Assembly (NCBI GenBank): GCA_964016985.1 | Contig: OZ024831.1 | Location: forward strand, 85,826,095 to 85,890,094 | DNA from: Anodontia alba | Lineage: Eukaryota; Mollusca; Bivalvia; Lucinida; Lucinidae | Direction of reading: 5' to 3' | DNA: 64,000 bases | Shown: positions 55,212-64,000 of the stretch, in pieces | Layout of the letters: each line of letters opens with the position of its first letter | How positions within the stretch are numbered: position 1 is the first letter of the stretch | Position numbers and translations under genes: made by a program | Notes under the pieces: generated by a model | Told to the model about the DNA's origin: nothing | Seen by the model: the letters and a program-made list of their open reading frames with translations, nothing else | Database searches by the model: none

Positions 55212-55522
55212 CAGTCGACTCTCGTTATCTCGAATTCCAAGGGACACTGAAATACTTCGAGATATCCGTACCTCGACATATCAGATTTGCAGAATTGAGG
55301 AAAAAACAATTCGAACAACCACATTTAAATATATAGGTAATTGGACTCTTGAAGCTAGAGATATATTGAATATATTGTGGAAAAGAGGAGAAATTGCTCC
55401 TCTTTTCCACAATATTTTTTACCCCTGTTGTTAGATTTTCAAGTTTAAGCAGGGACAAGATTTTCAGTTCGAGATAAGCGGTTATTCGAGATAAGCGAGG
55501 TTGAGATAACAAGAGTCAACTG
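55212..55522. mobile_element. MITE TA-1 copy 2, abutting TA-2
   Basis: CAGTCGACTCTCGTTATCTC and the inverse of GAGATAACAAGAGTCAACTG. TA at 55210-55211 and 55523-55524. Hairpin TGTGGAAAAGAGGAGAAATT / TCCTCTTTTCCACA around GCTCC. Confidence 0.93.
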
Positions 55523-56436
55523 TATATGCGTTTGCACAGCCTTGCTTTCCCGTATCACCCATGCCTGTCATTGAGCACCCGTCTTGTCACCTGCTTTCAT
55601 GGATCATCCATGCCTGTCATTAAGCACCGGTCTTGTCACCTAGGTGTATTCATGGTTTGATAATTTAATTTTCTCCATCAGAGCAGGAATCGACCGTCCG
55701 CTCGCGAGTCGAGGGCACTAACACGCCCCGCAAACTTTGTTAAATGAGAAGTTAATATTAGGTATCAGGTACATCACACAGAGCTATGAGGTATACTTTA
55801 GACTCAGATCAGAATGCGGCAGCTGATTAGTGTCTACACTGTCTGATCCTAATCTGCACTGTTTGTTTACAGAAATTAGTATCTAATCCACCGGACACCC
55901 CTAGATTTGGAAATGTACTGGCCTAATTGATAAGGATGGACAGTCCACTGGTCAACAATAGGTAAAGATAGTCTGATCAGGGTCGTCAATGTTTCCAGTT
56001 CTATTAAACATGTAAAATCAAGTAGTATCCTCCAAACAACAGCCTTTGAAGTTAAATTTATACAACAGTCTCAACAACTATCTACTCGTATAAAGAATGA
56101 TTATGCATTTTCACTGTCGTTTCCATTTTTAATCCTTTATGTAAATATTGTGCATCTGACAAAGAAAAAGTTCTACTGCAAATACAACAGAGATTCCGGT
56201 AATACACAGACTGATAATAATAAATTTTGTGGCAGGAGGCTACAAAACTCTCAGCAGGGCCTGCAGCATGGTGGAATATTGGGGTTTAATGAGCCCGGAA
56301 AAATTGCTGTTTAACAGTAAACCATTGATATCTTTGACCAATGAAATCAAAGTTCCCCGAAAGACCTGCTATACCCCGGGTGGAATACAAGGCCTATTGA
56401 GAAAGTTGCGATGAGCTCTTGTAGGTATATATTATT
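55523..56436. other. Gene-free stretch
   Basis: A 62-bp tandem pair (CCATGCCTGTCATTGAGCAC ... CTTGTCACC at 55561-55640) and a decayed GATCAGAATGCGGCAGCTGAT region (55805-55865). Open frames on both strands at 56229-56414 have no support. Confidence 0.4.
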
Positions 56437-56649
56437 TTAACCCTTGCCCTGCTGAGCCTGGACATGCCCTGCCTTTGCAAACAGTGTAGATCCAGATCAG
56501 TTGGCTTCTGAGAAGCCAACTGATCTGGATCTGCAGTGTTTGTCATTAAGTATGTGAATTTGTATCGACAACCTAAATCGAATAACCTAATTCGCTGAAA
56601 ATTAGAAGTGGACAGGGCATTTTAATTTATTCAGCGTGGCAAGGGTTAA
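56437..56649. mobile_element. MITE TTAA-1 copy 5
   Basis: TTAA-bounded, CCCTTGCCCTGCTGAG to CAGCGTGGCAAGGG. Hairpin GATCCAGATCAGTTGGCTTC / GAAGCCAACTGATCTGGATC around TGA. Confidence 0.92.
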
Positions 56650-57499
56650 ATCTCAAAGGAAGTTTTCCTGTTACAAAATATATTTGGCATTTTCTATGAA
56701 ATAACCGTGGTATTTGAAACTCATAAATTTATAAGATTTCAAGATTTTATCATCGACTGTTACTCCTACTGGAGTATGAATCAACACTTTAAACAAATGA
56801 AACACACATTAACAAACATCTGAAGAAAGTTGCAAACGTTGGCACTGAAGAGCAAAATGTTTATCCAAGCCACCCTTCTGAGCACACAGCTATGATGTTG
56901 ACAGGAGCATGGCCAATGTAAGCACAACCAGGGAATGCAACCCTGAGATCAATTCTGAGTACACGTGACAGTGTCTTTGACTAGTAAAATAGTTAGTGGA
57001 ATAGTCCACGACAATACTTTGCCACGCTATTTTATGGCAATGTCCATATTTGAATGTATACTATCAAGAATAAAATGTTCCTGAATATTTCTTGGAATGT
57101 CATAAGTACCATTTTGCAGTATTTTAACACTTTGTAAAGCAACTGCATACCACTATCGCATGAACTCGCGGTATTTGATCTTGTGATCAGTTCTCTTTGG
57201 AAATATAATTCTCTCAAATCTTCAAAGTTATAGCATTCTTACAAACAGTGGTATTTAAAACCGCTTTGTCTCATTATCCGGAAGAAACGGTTTCTTTTTC
57301 TTCCCTTCCAAGTTAAGACGCCACACAAAAATCAAACAAGTTACAAATTACATATTTTCCGGATAAGACGTATTAATGAATGGAGTAAAGATATCTAGAT
57401 AACAGCGGCTTATGGGGATCTGATGAACTTTCAGTTTTCTTAAAAAAGTCTACTGGAAAAGGAAAGAATTTGCTCCCAATGAGAGATAGCAGCAGTATT
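56650..57499. other. Gene-free stretch
   Basis: A 40-codon minus-strand frame at 56861-56980 looks protein-like but is unsupported. A partial family E block lies at 57440-57475. Confidence 0.35.
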
Positions 57500-57504
57500 T
57501 CTAT

Positions 57505-57852
57505 TATCTCCCTTGACAGGTAAACTCAAGGTAGATCAAATACTAACCAGGTCCTTGTAATTGGAATCCTCTGCTTTTATCATAGGTTATCAATGGAATT
57601 TAAAAAATTCTTAACTTAACATTTCTCCATATCCATATGGAAGATTAATTAATATTATACATTTCATTGCACAGAAAATGTTGCTTTTAAATATTTTGGA
57701 AGCTGTATTGGCATATGACCTTGCTGAAATTAGATTTATTAAGGAAAAGGAAGTGATACTTAATGGAAACACTAATGATAAAAGCAGAGGAATCCAATTA
57801 ATTGGACCTGGTTATTTACTGAAAGTGATCAAGGGAGTTAACTGACTGCTTT
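57505..57852. mobile_element. Foldback MITE with AACCAGGTCC arms
   Basis: TAACCAGGTCCTTGTAATTG + GAATCCTCTGCTTTTATCAT at left is the inverse of ATGATAAAAGCAGAGGAATC + CAATTAATTGGACCTGGTTA at right. About 45-bp arms. Confidence 0.85.
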
Positions 57853-57887
57853 CTCCTATTGTACCCAGCCCCCTTACTGGGAAAATA

Positions 57888-58118
57888 TTAATCCATATTA
57901 GCCTAGCGTCCTATAAAAGGGACATTTGCAAACAGTGTAGACCCAGATCAGACGCCGCAGAACGCGGCGTCTGATCAGGGTCTACACTGTTTGCATTAAG
58001 TTCAGATATTTCTATAAAACATGACAATAATAAAAACTAAACGAGAAATCCCTTATATAGGAAGTAAACTTGTCCAAAGAATTAAAGTGGAAGAATCCAC
58101 TCGGCATAAATGGGTTAA
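57888..58118. mobile_element. MITE TTAA-2 copy 2
   Basis: TTAA-bounded, TCCATATTAGCC to GGCATAAATGGG. Perfect hairpin GCAAACAGTGTAGACCCAGA + TCAGACGCCGC / GCGGCGTCTGA + TCAGGGTCTACACTGTTTGC (57928-57995). The 102-codon frame overlapping it (58021-58329) is not supported as a gene. Confidence 0.92.
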
Positions 58119-58330
58119 ATCTGGGCGTTTGCCGCTGCTTTCAAAGGGAGACAACTCTTGCAGCCAGGAATTCGCGTCCCTAGTATTTAAAAATACAGAC
58201 TACTTAAGACAGGCTGAGTTCCCAGCCTTATCTATGGAGAAAGTATCTATGAGAAGGGAGGTACATATATTCATAGCAGAGTTATTTCCCATGAAGGTGA
58301 ATAAATTCACCTTAAACTACACCCAGTAGG

Positions 58331-58402
58331 CACATAATGTTGAAACAACGTTGACCAACCTTGAATCGACGTTGTTTCAACGTTATATGCATGCTAGGCA
58401 GT
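58331..58402. repeat. Foldback with GTTGAAACAACGTT arms
   Basis: ATAATGTTGAAACAACGTTG / CGACGTTGTTTCAACGTTAT are inverses. Confidence 0.8.
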
Positions 58403-58519
58403 TTGTTACGACAAATGCATAATAACAAAATTAACCTAATATTTGGAACACTGCAACACCCAAAATGTAACTCTGCCAAATCTGTATTACCTCGCTTTAG
58501 AAAAGGGTCTACTCTAAAA

Positions 58520-58705
58520 GGGAACTAGAAATGTGTCCAAAGGACACGGATGCCCCTGCCTGAATTTAAACGCAAATCGCTAACGTCTGAAAAACTTAAA
58601 CGCAAATTGCAAACGCCATCTCAGACGCGGACGAAGACGGATGGACGGACAGACAGAGATATTATTATATGCCCTTTCCACCATTCTTCGAAATGCGGAG
58701 GCATA
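58520..58705 (+). mobile_element. Short GACGGACAGACAG-tailed element
   Basis: It starts ACTAGAAATGTGTCCAAAGG with ACACGGATGCCCC. Near the right are GATGGACGGACAGACAGAGA and a palindromic CCACCATTCTTCGAAATGCG GAGGC end. Same general plan as the H elements but without a satellite core. Confidence 0.55.
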
Positions 58706-58890
58706 AAAAAATAATATAAACATGCATATTCCCACCCTGCTGCAAGTACAGCAAGCCCTAACCACCACCGCACCACATTAATTCGGACACTAACTTCTTA
58801 CCAAATATGTCCTAAATATATGGTCATAGCCGTTTTACTACGTGTAGATGGGCGTAAAACCTATTACTGCATAAAAAAGCAGTGTCGCAC
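58706..58890. other. Gene-free stretch
   Basis: Nothing recognised. Confidence 0.3.
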
Positions 58891-58975
58891 GTATTAACAG
58901 CCGTGCATTAACCGGCTAAAAGCCGTGTATTAAAAAGGCAATTCTCGCGCTGTTAATGCACGGCAACGCAACTTT
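58891..58975. repeat. Foldback GCCGTGCATTAA / TTAATGCACGGC
   Basis: GTATTAACAGCCGTGCATTA and GCTGTTAATGCACGGCAACG are inverted over about 12-18 bp, with AGCCG/CGGCT repeats between. Confidence 0.7.
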
Positions 58976-59149
58976 CAATATGATCGTACCGGGGCCACAG
59001 ATTTGCTGCCGTTACGAGATGTGTACTGCCCGGTCCTAGAACGAGCATAGTCCATGGAAATTATGTTCGCGAGATATCTGTGAAAAGGCGAAACAAAATA
59101 GTGCTAGAAATAAAGCGAAATATAGCAAAATGTTTTCAGTTTTTATGCA

Positions 59150-59290
59150 ATAATAGCGATCGAACATGGTTTTTTCAGTGCATTAACATTCGCCAGGTCC
59201 CTTGAGAGGTGTTGAAAACCATGTTTGATCCCTATAGTGGCGACTTGTAGACCCTGATCAAGGCGGTGTCTGATCGGAGTATATAAACTA
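59150..59290. repeat. Inverted GATCGAACATGGTTTT with half hairpin
   Basis: CGATCGAACATGGTTTTTTC and GAAAACCATGTTTGATCCC are inverses. GTAGACCCTGATCAAGGCGG after it is half of the TTAA-2 hairpin. Confidence 0.6.
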
Positions 59291-59384
59291 TATGCTTAGA
59301 CATGCTTGTCCGAATACTTAGAGCAAATATTGTAATATCAAAAGACCATGGTCTTAATGTACTTGTGGTAAAATGCAGACAGCA

Positions 59385-59475
59385 TCACAGTCAGTGAACA
59401 GCATTACGCTCAGTGAAGAGCATTACACTCAGTGACTGCATCACGCTGACTTACAGCATTTATGCCCAGTGGACT
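59385..59475. repeat. ~24-bp short tandem, four units
   Basis: CAGCATCACAGTCAGTGAA, CAGCATTACGCTCAGTGAA, GAGCATTACACTCAGTGA, GCATCACGCTGACTTACAG. Confidence 0.75.
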
Positions 59476-59479
59476 CTTC

Positions 59480-59660
59480 TACCTCGTCTATGGTCAGCTC
59501 CACTTCAAGTAGAAGGGGTGTCTGGTTAGTTTATATCATTACCATGTTTTTACAGAAATTCCTGTATTATACTGCAAACAGTGCAGACTCTGATCAGACG
59601 CCGCGTTCTGCGGCGTCTGATCTGAGGCTTCACTGTTTGTCAATGTCCCTTTTATAAGGC
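59480..59660. mobile_element. MITE TTAA-2-like, ends decayed
   Basis: Hairpin TGCAAACAGTGCAGACTCTG + ATCAGACGCCGCG / CGGCGTCTGAT + CTGAGGCTTCACTGTTTG. GGGTGTCTGGTTAGTTTATA at left also occurs in the copy at 35220. Confidence 0.8.
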
Positions 59661-60283
59661 TTGGCGACAATTCACATGAAATGTCTTATATATCGCAGAA
59701 TATATCGTCGCAAATTCTTGAAATTCTAATGCACTTGCGGATGTAACGCTACGTCTGACTGGATAACGTAAAAAATTTGCGATGGTATATTATAGTTATT
59801 TCATGGCTGTGTGGAGTATTGACAAAACTGTTGCCCTGAGGTGTGCCGAAGGCCGATGGCAGCACCGCGCAGTCTGATCAGAGACTGTGTTCGTCGCTAA
59901 TAAAATGTATGGATCGACTGATGGCACTTTCACCTTTGGACATTTTTACAGTATTCAAAATGACAGCCATAAAAATACGGCTTTCGCAGTAGAACACACA
60001 TTTTTATCATATGTTTGAATTTTGATTTTAATGAGGACTATTATATTCAAATTCCCTTTACAAGTCATTATTTCCTGGCGTAAATCAAGTGACATTTTGA
60101 CTTTGATTGTCTTTGGTAAAGCTGCACTTACCCGCCCCCGCTCCCCCGCCCCCCTGCGTCATCAATATGATCTCTTTTGAATAGATCATTAGGGAAGTTA
60201 TTTTGAGTAATTATCTATAACGTTTCAGCTTCATTTTTAAGCAGCCAACAACAGCTTCCTTAATGTCATAGTTAAGTATTCAC
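59661..60283. other. Intron-like, gene-free
   Basis: No exon could be placed on either strand. CCCGCCCCCGCTCCCCCGCC at 60131-60150 is a short C-rich run. Confidence 0.35.
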
Positions 60284-60433
60284 CTTAGACATTCTAACAG
60301 GAACACTGCGGTTTATCATCTCCGCAATTTCTTTGTCGTCGCTGAAACCGGTGTTAAGGTAACTAAATGGAGACTTGGACTTTCGGGAACTAGCGAGTGA
60401 CCGAATGTTTGCTATTGTCTCCATTTTGTTCAT
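60284..60433 (-). CDS. First coding exon of an unidentified gene
   Basis: On the minus strand an ATG with A at -3 (TTCAAAATGAAC) opens exactly 50 codons and ends in phase 0 at the donor TCTAAG|GTGAAT (GT at 60283-60282). The peptide starts MNKMETIANIRSLASSRKSK, continues SPFSYLNTGFSDDKEIAEMI and ends NRSVPVRMSK. It is soluble and Ser/Lys-rich, with an acidic helix-like part (SDDKEIAEMI), and lies in non-repeat sequence with a more even base composition than its surroundings. No family is recognised. A TATATA stretch at 60467-60474 is too close to the ATG to be a normal TATA box. The next exon would lie to the left, between here and RBM42, or the exon belongs to a larger minus-strand gene; I could not find it. 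Confidence 0.5.
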
Positions 60434-60845
60434 TTTGAAGAAATATCATCATTTGCGTGATAATTGTATATAGAGTAATACATTTTTTTTTACATTTTAT
60501 CAGCTCATTATGACGAGCTCATCACTCTTGTTTCGTCACAAAGCAAGAATGATCCATGACCAAACCGGAATTACCACTCTTGCCTGCCTCGACATCAGTA
60601 GAATGCCATCAATTTAATTCATGTCATAGTTTGCCCCGTCGGGGCATCGGGGCACCACCGTACGGCGTGAGGGTCATATTCAATGAGGTATTAAAGTTTA
60701 CAAGACAAAATATTTAGACGTAAACGTCTAAGAACAACACTGTGATTCTTTAATATTTGCTTTTATTAAGCTTTATGAAATTTCTTGATTTCTTGACTGA
60801 AATGAAAATAAAATAGACACTAATATGTTTATAATACAGTCTGTT
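60434..60845. other. Upstream of the 60.3 kb exon
   Basis: TTTTATCAGCTCATTATGAC + GAGCTCATCACTCTTG at 60497-60531 resembles an end of the 43.5-44.1 kb element. GCCCCGTCGGGGCATCGGGG (60632-60651) is a small palindrome. Confidence 0.35.
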
Positions 60846-60851
60846 ATAAGA

Positions 60852-60899
60852 TTTTTATATTTGCCGGGATTGTCAAGACGATCCCGGCAAATATAAAAA
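60852..60899. repeat. Perfect isolated hairpin
   Basis: TTTTTATATTTGCCGGGAT / ATCCCGGCAAATATAAAAA, a 19-bp perfect stem, closed by TGTCAAGACG which can itself pair further. No other copy in the window. Confidence 0.9.
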
Positions 60900-61090
60900 G
60901 TCCTTGTGGGCTAATCGAATAGTCTACCATATATAAAAATCCAAAGCTATATTAAGAGACCGGCGCGATTCCCGTGCCGGTCAATAGTCATAAACTGGTG
61001 AAGGCTATGTACTTTTTGTGATATAACAACTTTACAAGTCTTTATACAAAGTGAACTGTGAAATATGGTTGAGCTTCACAATCCGCTTCC

Positions 61091-61318
61091 AGTTTGTTTG
61101 TTTATGTTGAGGTTTTACGGCCCAGTCAACCCAATGGGGTCATGCCGAGCGCGGTCAGTTTACCTAACCACACTTTTATTGGTCAGGCTTAGTCCTCTAA
61201 GCGGTTAACCAGTACTGTGTACATTCTTTCGCCAGAAACTGACAACTGCCCTTCTTGAATCAGCGGAAGGGAGAAAATAACCGTGGAAAATATTTCATGA
61301 TCAAGTCACGAAAGAATG
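61091..61318 (-). mobile_element. SINE without tRNA head, 8-bp target duplication
   Basis: Reverse of the SINE body: AGTTTGTTTGTTTATGTTGA to TGATCAAGTCACGAAAGAATG. CCGCTTCC occurs at 61083-61090 and 61319-61326. Confidence 0.85.
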
Positions 61319-61571
61319 CCGCTTCCTGTGAATCTGCGCTATATACACTCTTGCGTGTAGTTCAAGGATCTCTAGGTCTTCTCTCTGTGACACATAAAAT
61401 GAATGATAGGATGAGATGAGTGAACAGTTCTAAGTTTCCTAAGTCATGCTTAACTCCCTTAGGGAGGGCTGGCTTATTTCGCAGTCTGTCGGTGTTCTTC
61501 TCTCTCTTAGTCATGTAAGCCGAGCACCCTGCAATGAAGTGCTGACGAGTTTTTTGGAGCAGCTAAATATA
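61319..61571. other. Gene-free stretch
   Basis: An open frame at 61446-61634 runs into TA-2 and has no support. Confidence 0.3.
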
Positions 61572-61926
61572 CAGTCGAACCTCAGTGGCTCGAACATCTT
61601 TGGGACCATGGAAATTCGTTCGAGACATAGGTAGTTCGAGCCACTGAGGGTTAATCATGGCACCAGTTCAGGAAGCAAATAGCGATAATTTAGGGAAATC
61701 TTTTCGATTTTCTACACAATGATTGTATGTTGAGTGTACTCATTAGAATCGCATCGATGAGGCGATTCTAATGAGTACACACAACATACAATTCCATGAT
61801 AAAATAAGAAAAAAATCTCTAATTATTTGTTTTCTTGAGCTATTGGGAGAATTTTGTAGGGACTGAAAGGAGTTCGAATCATCCACGGTAAACGAGACAT
61901 TCATGTTCGAGCCATTGAGTTTACAT
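61572..61926. mobile_element. MITE TA-2 copy 3
   Basis: CAGTCGAACCTCAGTGGCTC after TA. The right end (GTTCGAGCCATTGAGTTTAC, then ATG|TA) is decayed. Hairpin GTACTCATTAGAATCGCATC / GAGGCGATTCTAATGAGTAC with TATGTTGAGT / ACACAACATA. Confidence 0.88.
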
Positions 61927-62166
61927 GTAAACTGTGTACTGACTGAATGCAGCCCTATTACCTTGCAAGATGTATGTTCTGGTTCGAAGCTTACATTTCA
62001 GTTGTGCCCGCCTTTCGTCAGTTATATTGTTTCTCACATTAGCCGAGACTGGGTACACACTACCTACTTTTAATGAGTCTGGATTAACGTGTTTTAAGAA
62101 AGATTTTTCACTTATTTCAGCCAGCCACATGGCTTCAATATGACCGTTAACAGCCGGGGAATAAAA
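61927..62166 (-). pseudogene. LINE C-terminal fragment
   Basis: The minus strand reads HVNPDSLKVGSVYPVSANVR, then ERRAQLKCKLRTRTYILQGN and RAAFSQ. This Lys-x-(x)-LLTGTYxLQxxR-type segment precedes the terminal Cys motif in many mollusc and cnidarian non-LTR elements. TA-2 cuts it before that motif. Confidence 0.6.
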
Positions 62167-62391
62167 TCATCTGAAAATTTAACAACGAAAATATCCATTT
62201 TAAGAGCGAAGCCAATCGGAAACAAAATGTCTAGGGTTCCTTATCTACATGTCATTATGAAGATGTTTACCTCACCATCGATGAAGCTAGGAAACCGAAA
62301 AGCATTAATTATCCAGGATAACATCAGGATAACATCAGGGAAATTTATTTCAAGTTTTTCTTTGTGCCTGTATATAACAGACAAGGTTAAA
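62167..62391. other. Gene-free stretch
   Basis: A 96-codon plus-strand frame (62140-62430) is antisense to the LINE fragment in part and shows no domain. Confidence 0.35.
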
Positions 62392-64000
62392 CTAGAGCCC
62401 AAGTGGCCAGAAATCGCTCACCTGATTTAGACTGCTCATGATATTGTGCCATGGTGGCAATCTTGGCTATAAGATCAGATTGCCTTTAGCAATTCTGAAT
62501 CTGATGTTGTTTTGAAGAGTTTCAAAATGGCCGCCATGGTGGCCATCATGGATATCGGAATGGAACAATTTTAGCAATTTTGAATCTCCACGACGCCCCA
62601 ATGCCTCCCACCAAGTTTCAGCTCAATTCGACTTACCGTTCAGGAGCAGATGTGGTTTAAAAAACTTTTACTGAAACTGAACAATTTTAGCAATTCTGAA
62701 TTTCCAAGTCACCCCGATGCCTCCCATCAAGTTTCAGCTCAATTCGATTGACGGTTTGGAAGGAAATGTGGTTTGAAAAATTTTGAGACGGCTACCATTC
62801 GCCATGTTGGATATCGAAACAAAACCACTTTAGCAATTCTGAATCTCCACCCCTCAAAACCTACGTCAACACAATGATGACGATACCTATTTTCCCAGTA
62901 ACTGGTTTTACAGAATCTTTCTGAACTAACTAGGGTTTTATGAAATTCAGAATATTCACATAATGTATTAAATTCACTGTCATATGGACTTTCTGTCTTT
63001 CGAAAACTCGGGCCTCTGAAACGCAGCGGATAGTCAGACACGTCGACCATCCGTGCTATTACACAATGGCATTTATAATTCCAGCATAATTGGTCAAAGT
63101 ATATACAATAACTAGAATACGTATGGAGTTTGCTTTTTTGGAAAGAGGCAGTATAAAAATGATCAAATTTTGTGCATTCATTATTTTTTGCATTCTTTCG
63201 TAATTTTATAAATCCGAACAAATATGACATATCACCATATTGATGATGTAGGTTGTTGCCCCTGAATCTCCATAATACCCCTATGTCTGGCATCAAGTTT
63301 AAGCTCAATCCCATCTACAGATGCCGTTTGAATAATTTCAAGATGGCTGCCATGGCGCCCATCTTGGATATCTTAACTGAACGATTTTAGCACTTCTGAA
63401 TCTCCATGTCGCCCAAATGCCTCCAACCAACTTTCAGCTCAATCCGACTTACCATTCTGGAGCAGATGATGTTTGATTTCAGCCGCAATAATGGCCATCT
63501 TAGATGTTGGAACGGAATGAGTTTTCAATTCTGAATCTTCATGCTGTCCCGATGCCTTCCACCAAGTTTCAACTAAATCCGACTTACCGTTCGGGAGCAG
63601 ATAACGATGGCAGTTTTTCAAGATAGCCACCGCACAGGCCATCTTGGATATCGTAACAAACGATCTTACCAATTCTGAATCTCCATGACGCCCCAATGAT
63701 TCCCACCAAGTTTTGGCTCAATCCGACTTACCATTCAGGAGCAGATGTGGTTTGAAGATTTTCAAGCTGGCCACTGTGGCCGCCATGTTGAATAAGGGAA
63801 CAGAATGATTTTAGCAATTCTGAATCTCTATGTCTCCCAAATGCACCCCAAGATGTTTCGGCTTAATACGACTTAACGTTCGGGAGTAGATGTCATTTGA
63901 ATATCGTCAAGATGGCTGCCATGTCTGCCATCTTGGATAATAAAATGGAACAATTTTCGCAATTCTGAATCTCTATGTTGCTCTGATGCCTCCCATTAAG
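62392..64000. repeat. ~145-bp tandem array, continues off the window
   Basis: Units share TTTTAGCAATTCTGAATCTC, GATGCCTCCCACCAAGTTTC, GCTCAATCCGACTTACCGTT and AAGATGGCYGCCATG. The GAATCTCC block recurs near 62582, 62697, 62840, 63267, 63400, 63531, 63678, 63823 and 63965. AGAAATCGCTCACCTGATTT at the start recalls the H-element left ends (GCTCACCTGA). Confidence 0.85.
62853..63262 (-). other. Non-repeat island in the array, open on the minus strand
   Basis: About 405 bp unlike the array unit. The minus strand is open throughout, including VDVSDYPLRFRGPSFRKTES and YWENRYRHHCVDVG. No family is recognised. It may be an inserted piece of another element or a former exon. Confidence 0.3.

Noticed and set aside
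56861..56980. 40-codon minus-strand frame ending APVNIIAVCSEGWLG
   Set aside because: A CACTAAC branch-like site and TAG acceptor precede it and it looks protein-like, but open frames of this length are common by chance and no family is recognised.

Overview
The window looks like accessory-rich nuclear DNA from a bivalve mollusc, probably a heterodont clam. This is an inference: the AT-rich, intron-rich layout, the coding exons, and the mix of repeats with satellite-like cores of about 145-320 bp, tRNA-derived SINEs and very many small hairpin MITEs all fit molluscan genomes I know. There are no operons, ribosome binding sites or bacterial features. Most long open frames are repeats read through.

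Host genes. (1) ATP5MG, ATP synthase subunit g, runs on the plus strand in three coding exons at 6127-6223, 11491-11651 and 26286-26432. Its 134-residue product is spread over 20 kb because both introns are packed with transposons. (2) The last coding exon of RBM42, an RRM protein, lies on the minus strand at 49249-49361. (3) A minus-strand first exon at 1622-2218 encodes an unrecognised secreted, acidic, Thr-rich protein and has a TATA box at 2291-2300. (4) A plus-strand first coding exon at 38638-38757 has a perfect splice donor and a possible TATA promoter 3.9 kb upstream. (5) A minus-strand first coding exon lies at 60284-60433. Genes 3-5 are not identified.

Layout. 1-6 kb: minisatellite, MITEs, the Thr-rich gene and a LINE relic. 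6-26.4 kb: ATP5MG, with four satellite-cored elements (H1-H4) that resemble non-autonomous Helentrons, plus SINEs and hairpin MITEs in its introns. 27.5-34.6 kb: a nested transposon graveyard, with a mariner inside a satellite-cored array and a DIRS-like retroelement cut by a MITE that is cut in turn by a Tc1-like element, followed by H5. 34.6-39.5 kb: the promoter candidate, a 2.5 kb array of a 38-bp minisatellite, the coding exon and a 118-bp array that repeats the splice donor. 39.7-49 kb: MITEs, SINEs and tandem arrays. 49-64 kb: RBM42, a LINE relic, more MITEs, the exon at 60.3 kb and a 145-bp array running off the end.

MITE families are named here by target site and ends. TTAA-1 ends CCCTTGTCCTGCTGAA, TTAA-2 ends CCCATTTATGCC and TTAA-3 ends CCTTTACCACTCTC; all sit between TTAA sites (piggyBac-like). 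TA-1 to TA-5 sit between TA dinucleotides (pogo/Tigger-like ends). MITE-A ends CATYACGAAAACATGCC. Family E carries an AAAGAATTTGCTCCC hairpin. The most unusual feature is that the same long internal hairpins recur inside families with unrelated ends, as if the hairpin were a module of its own.
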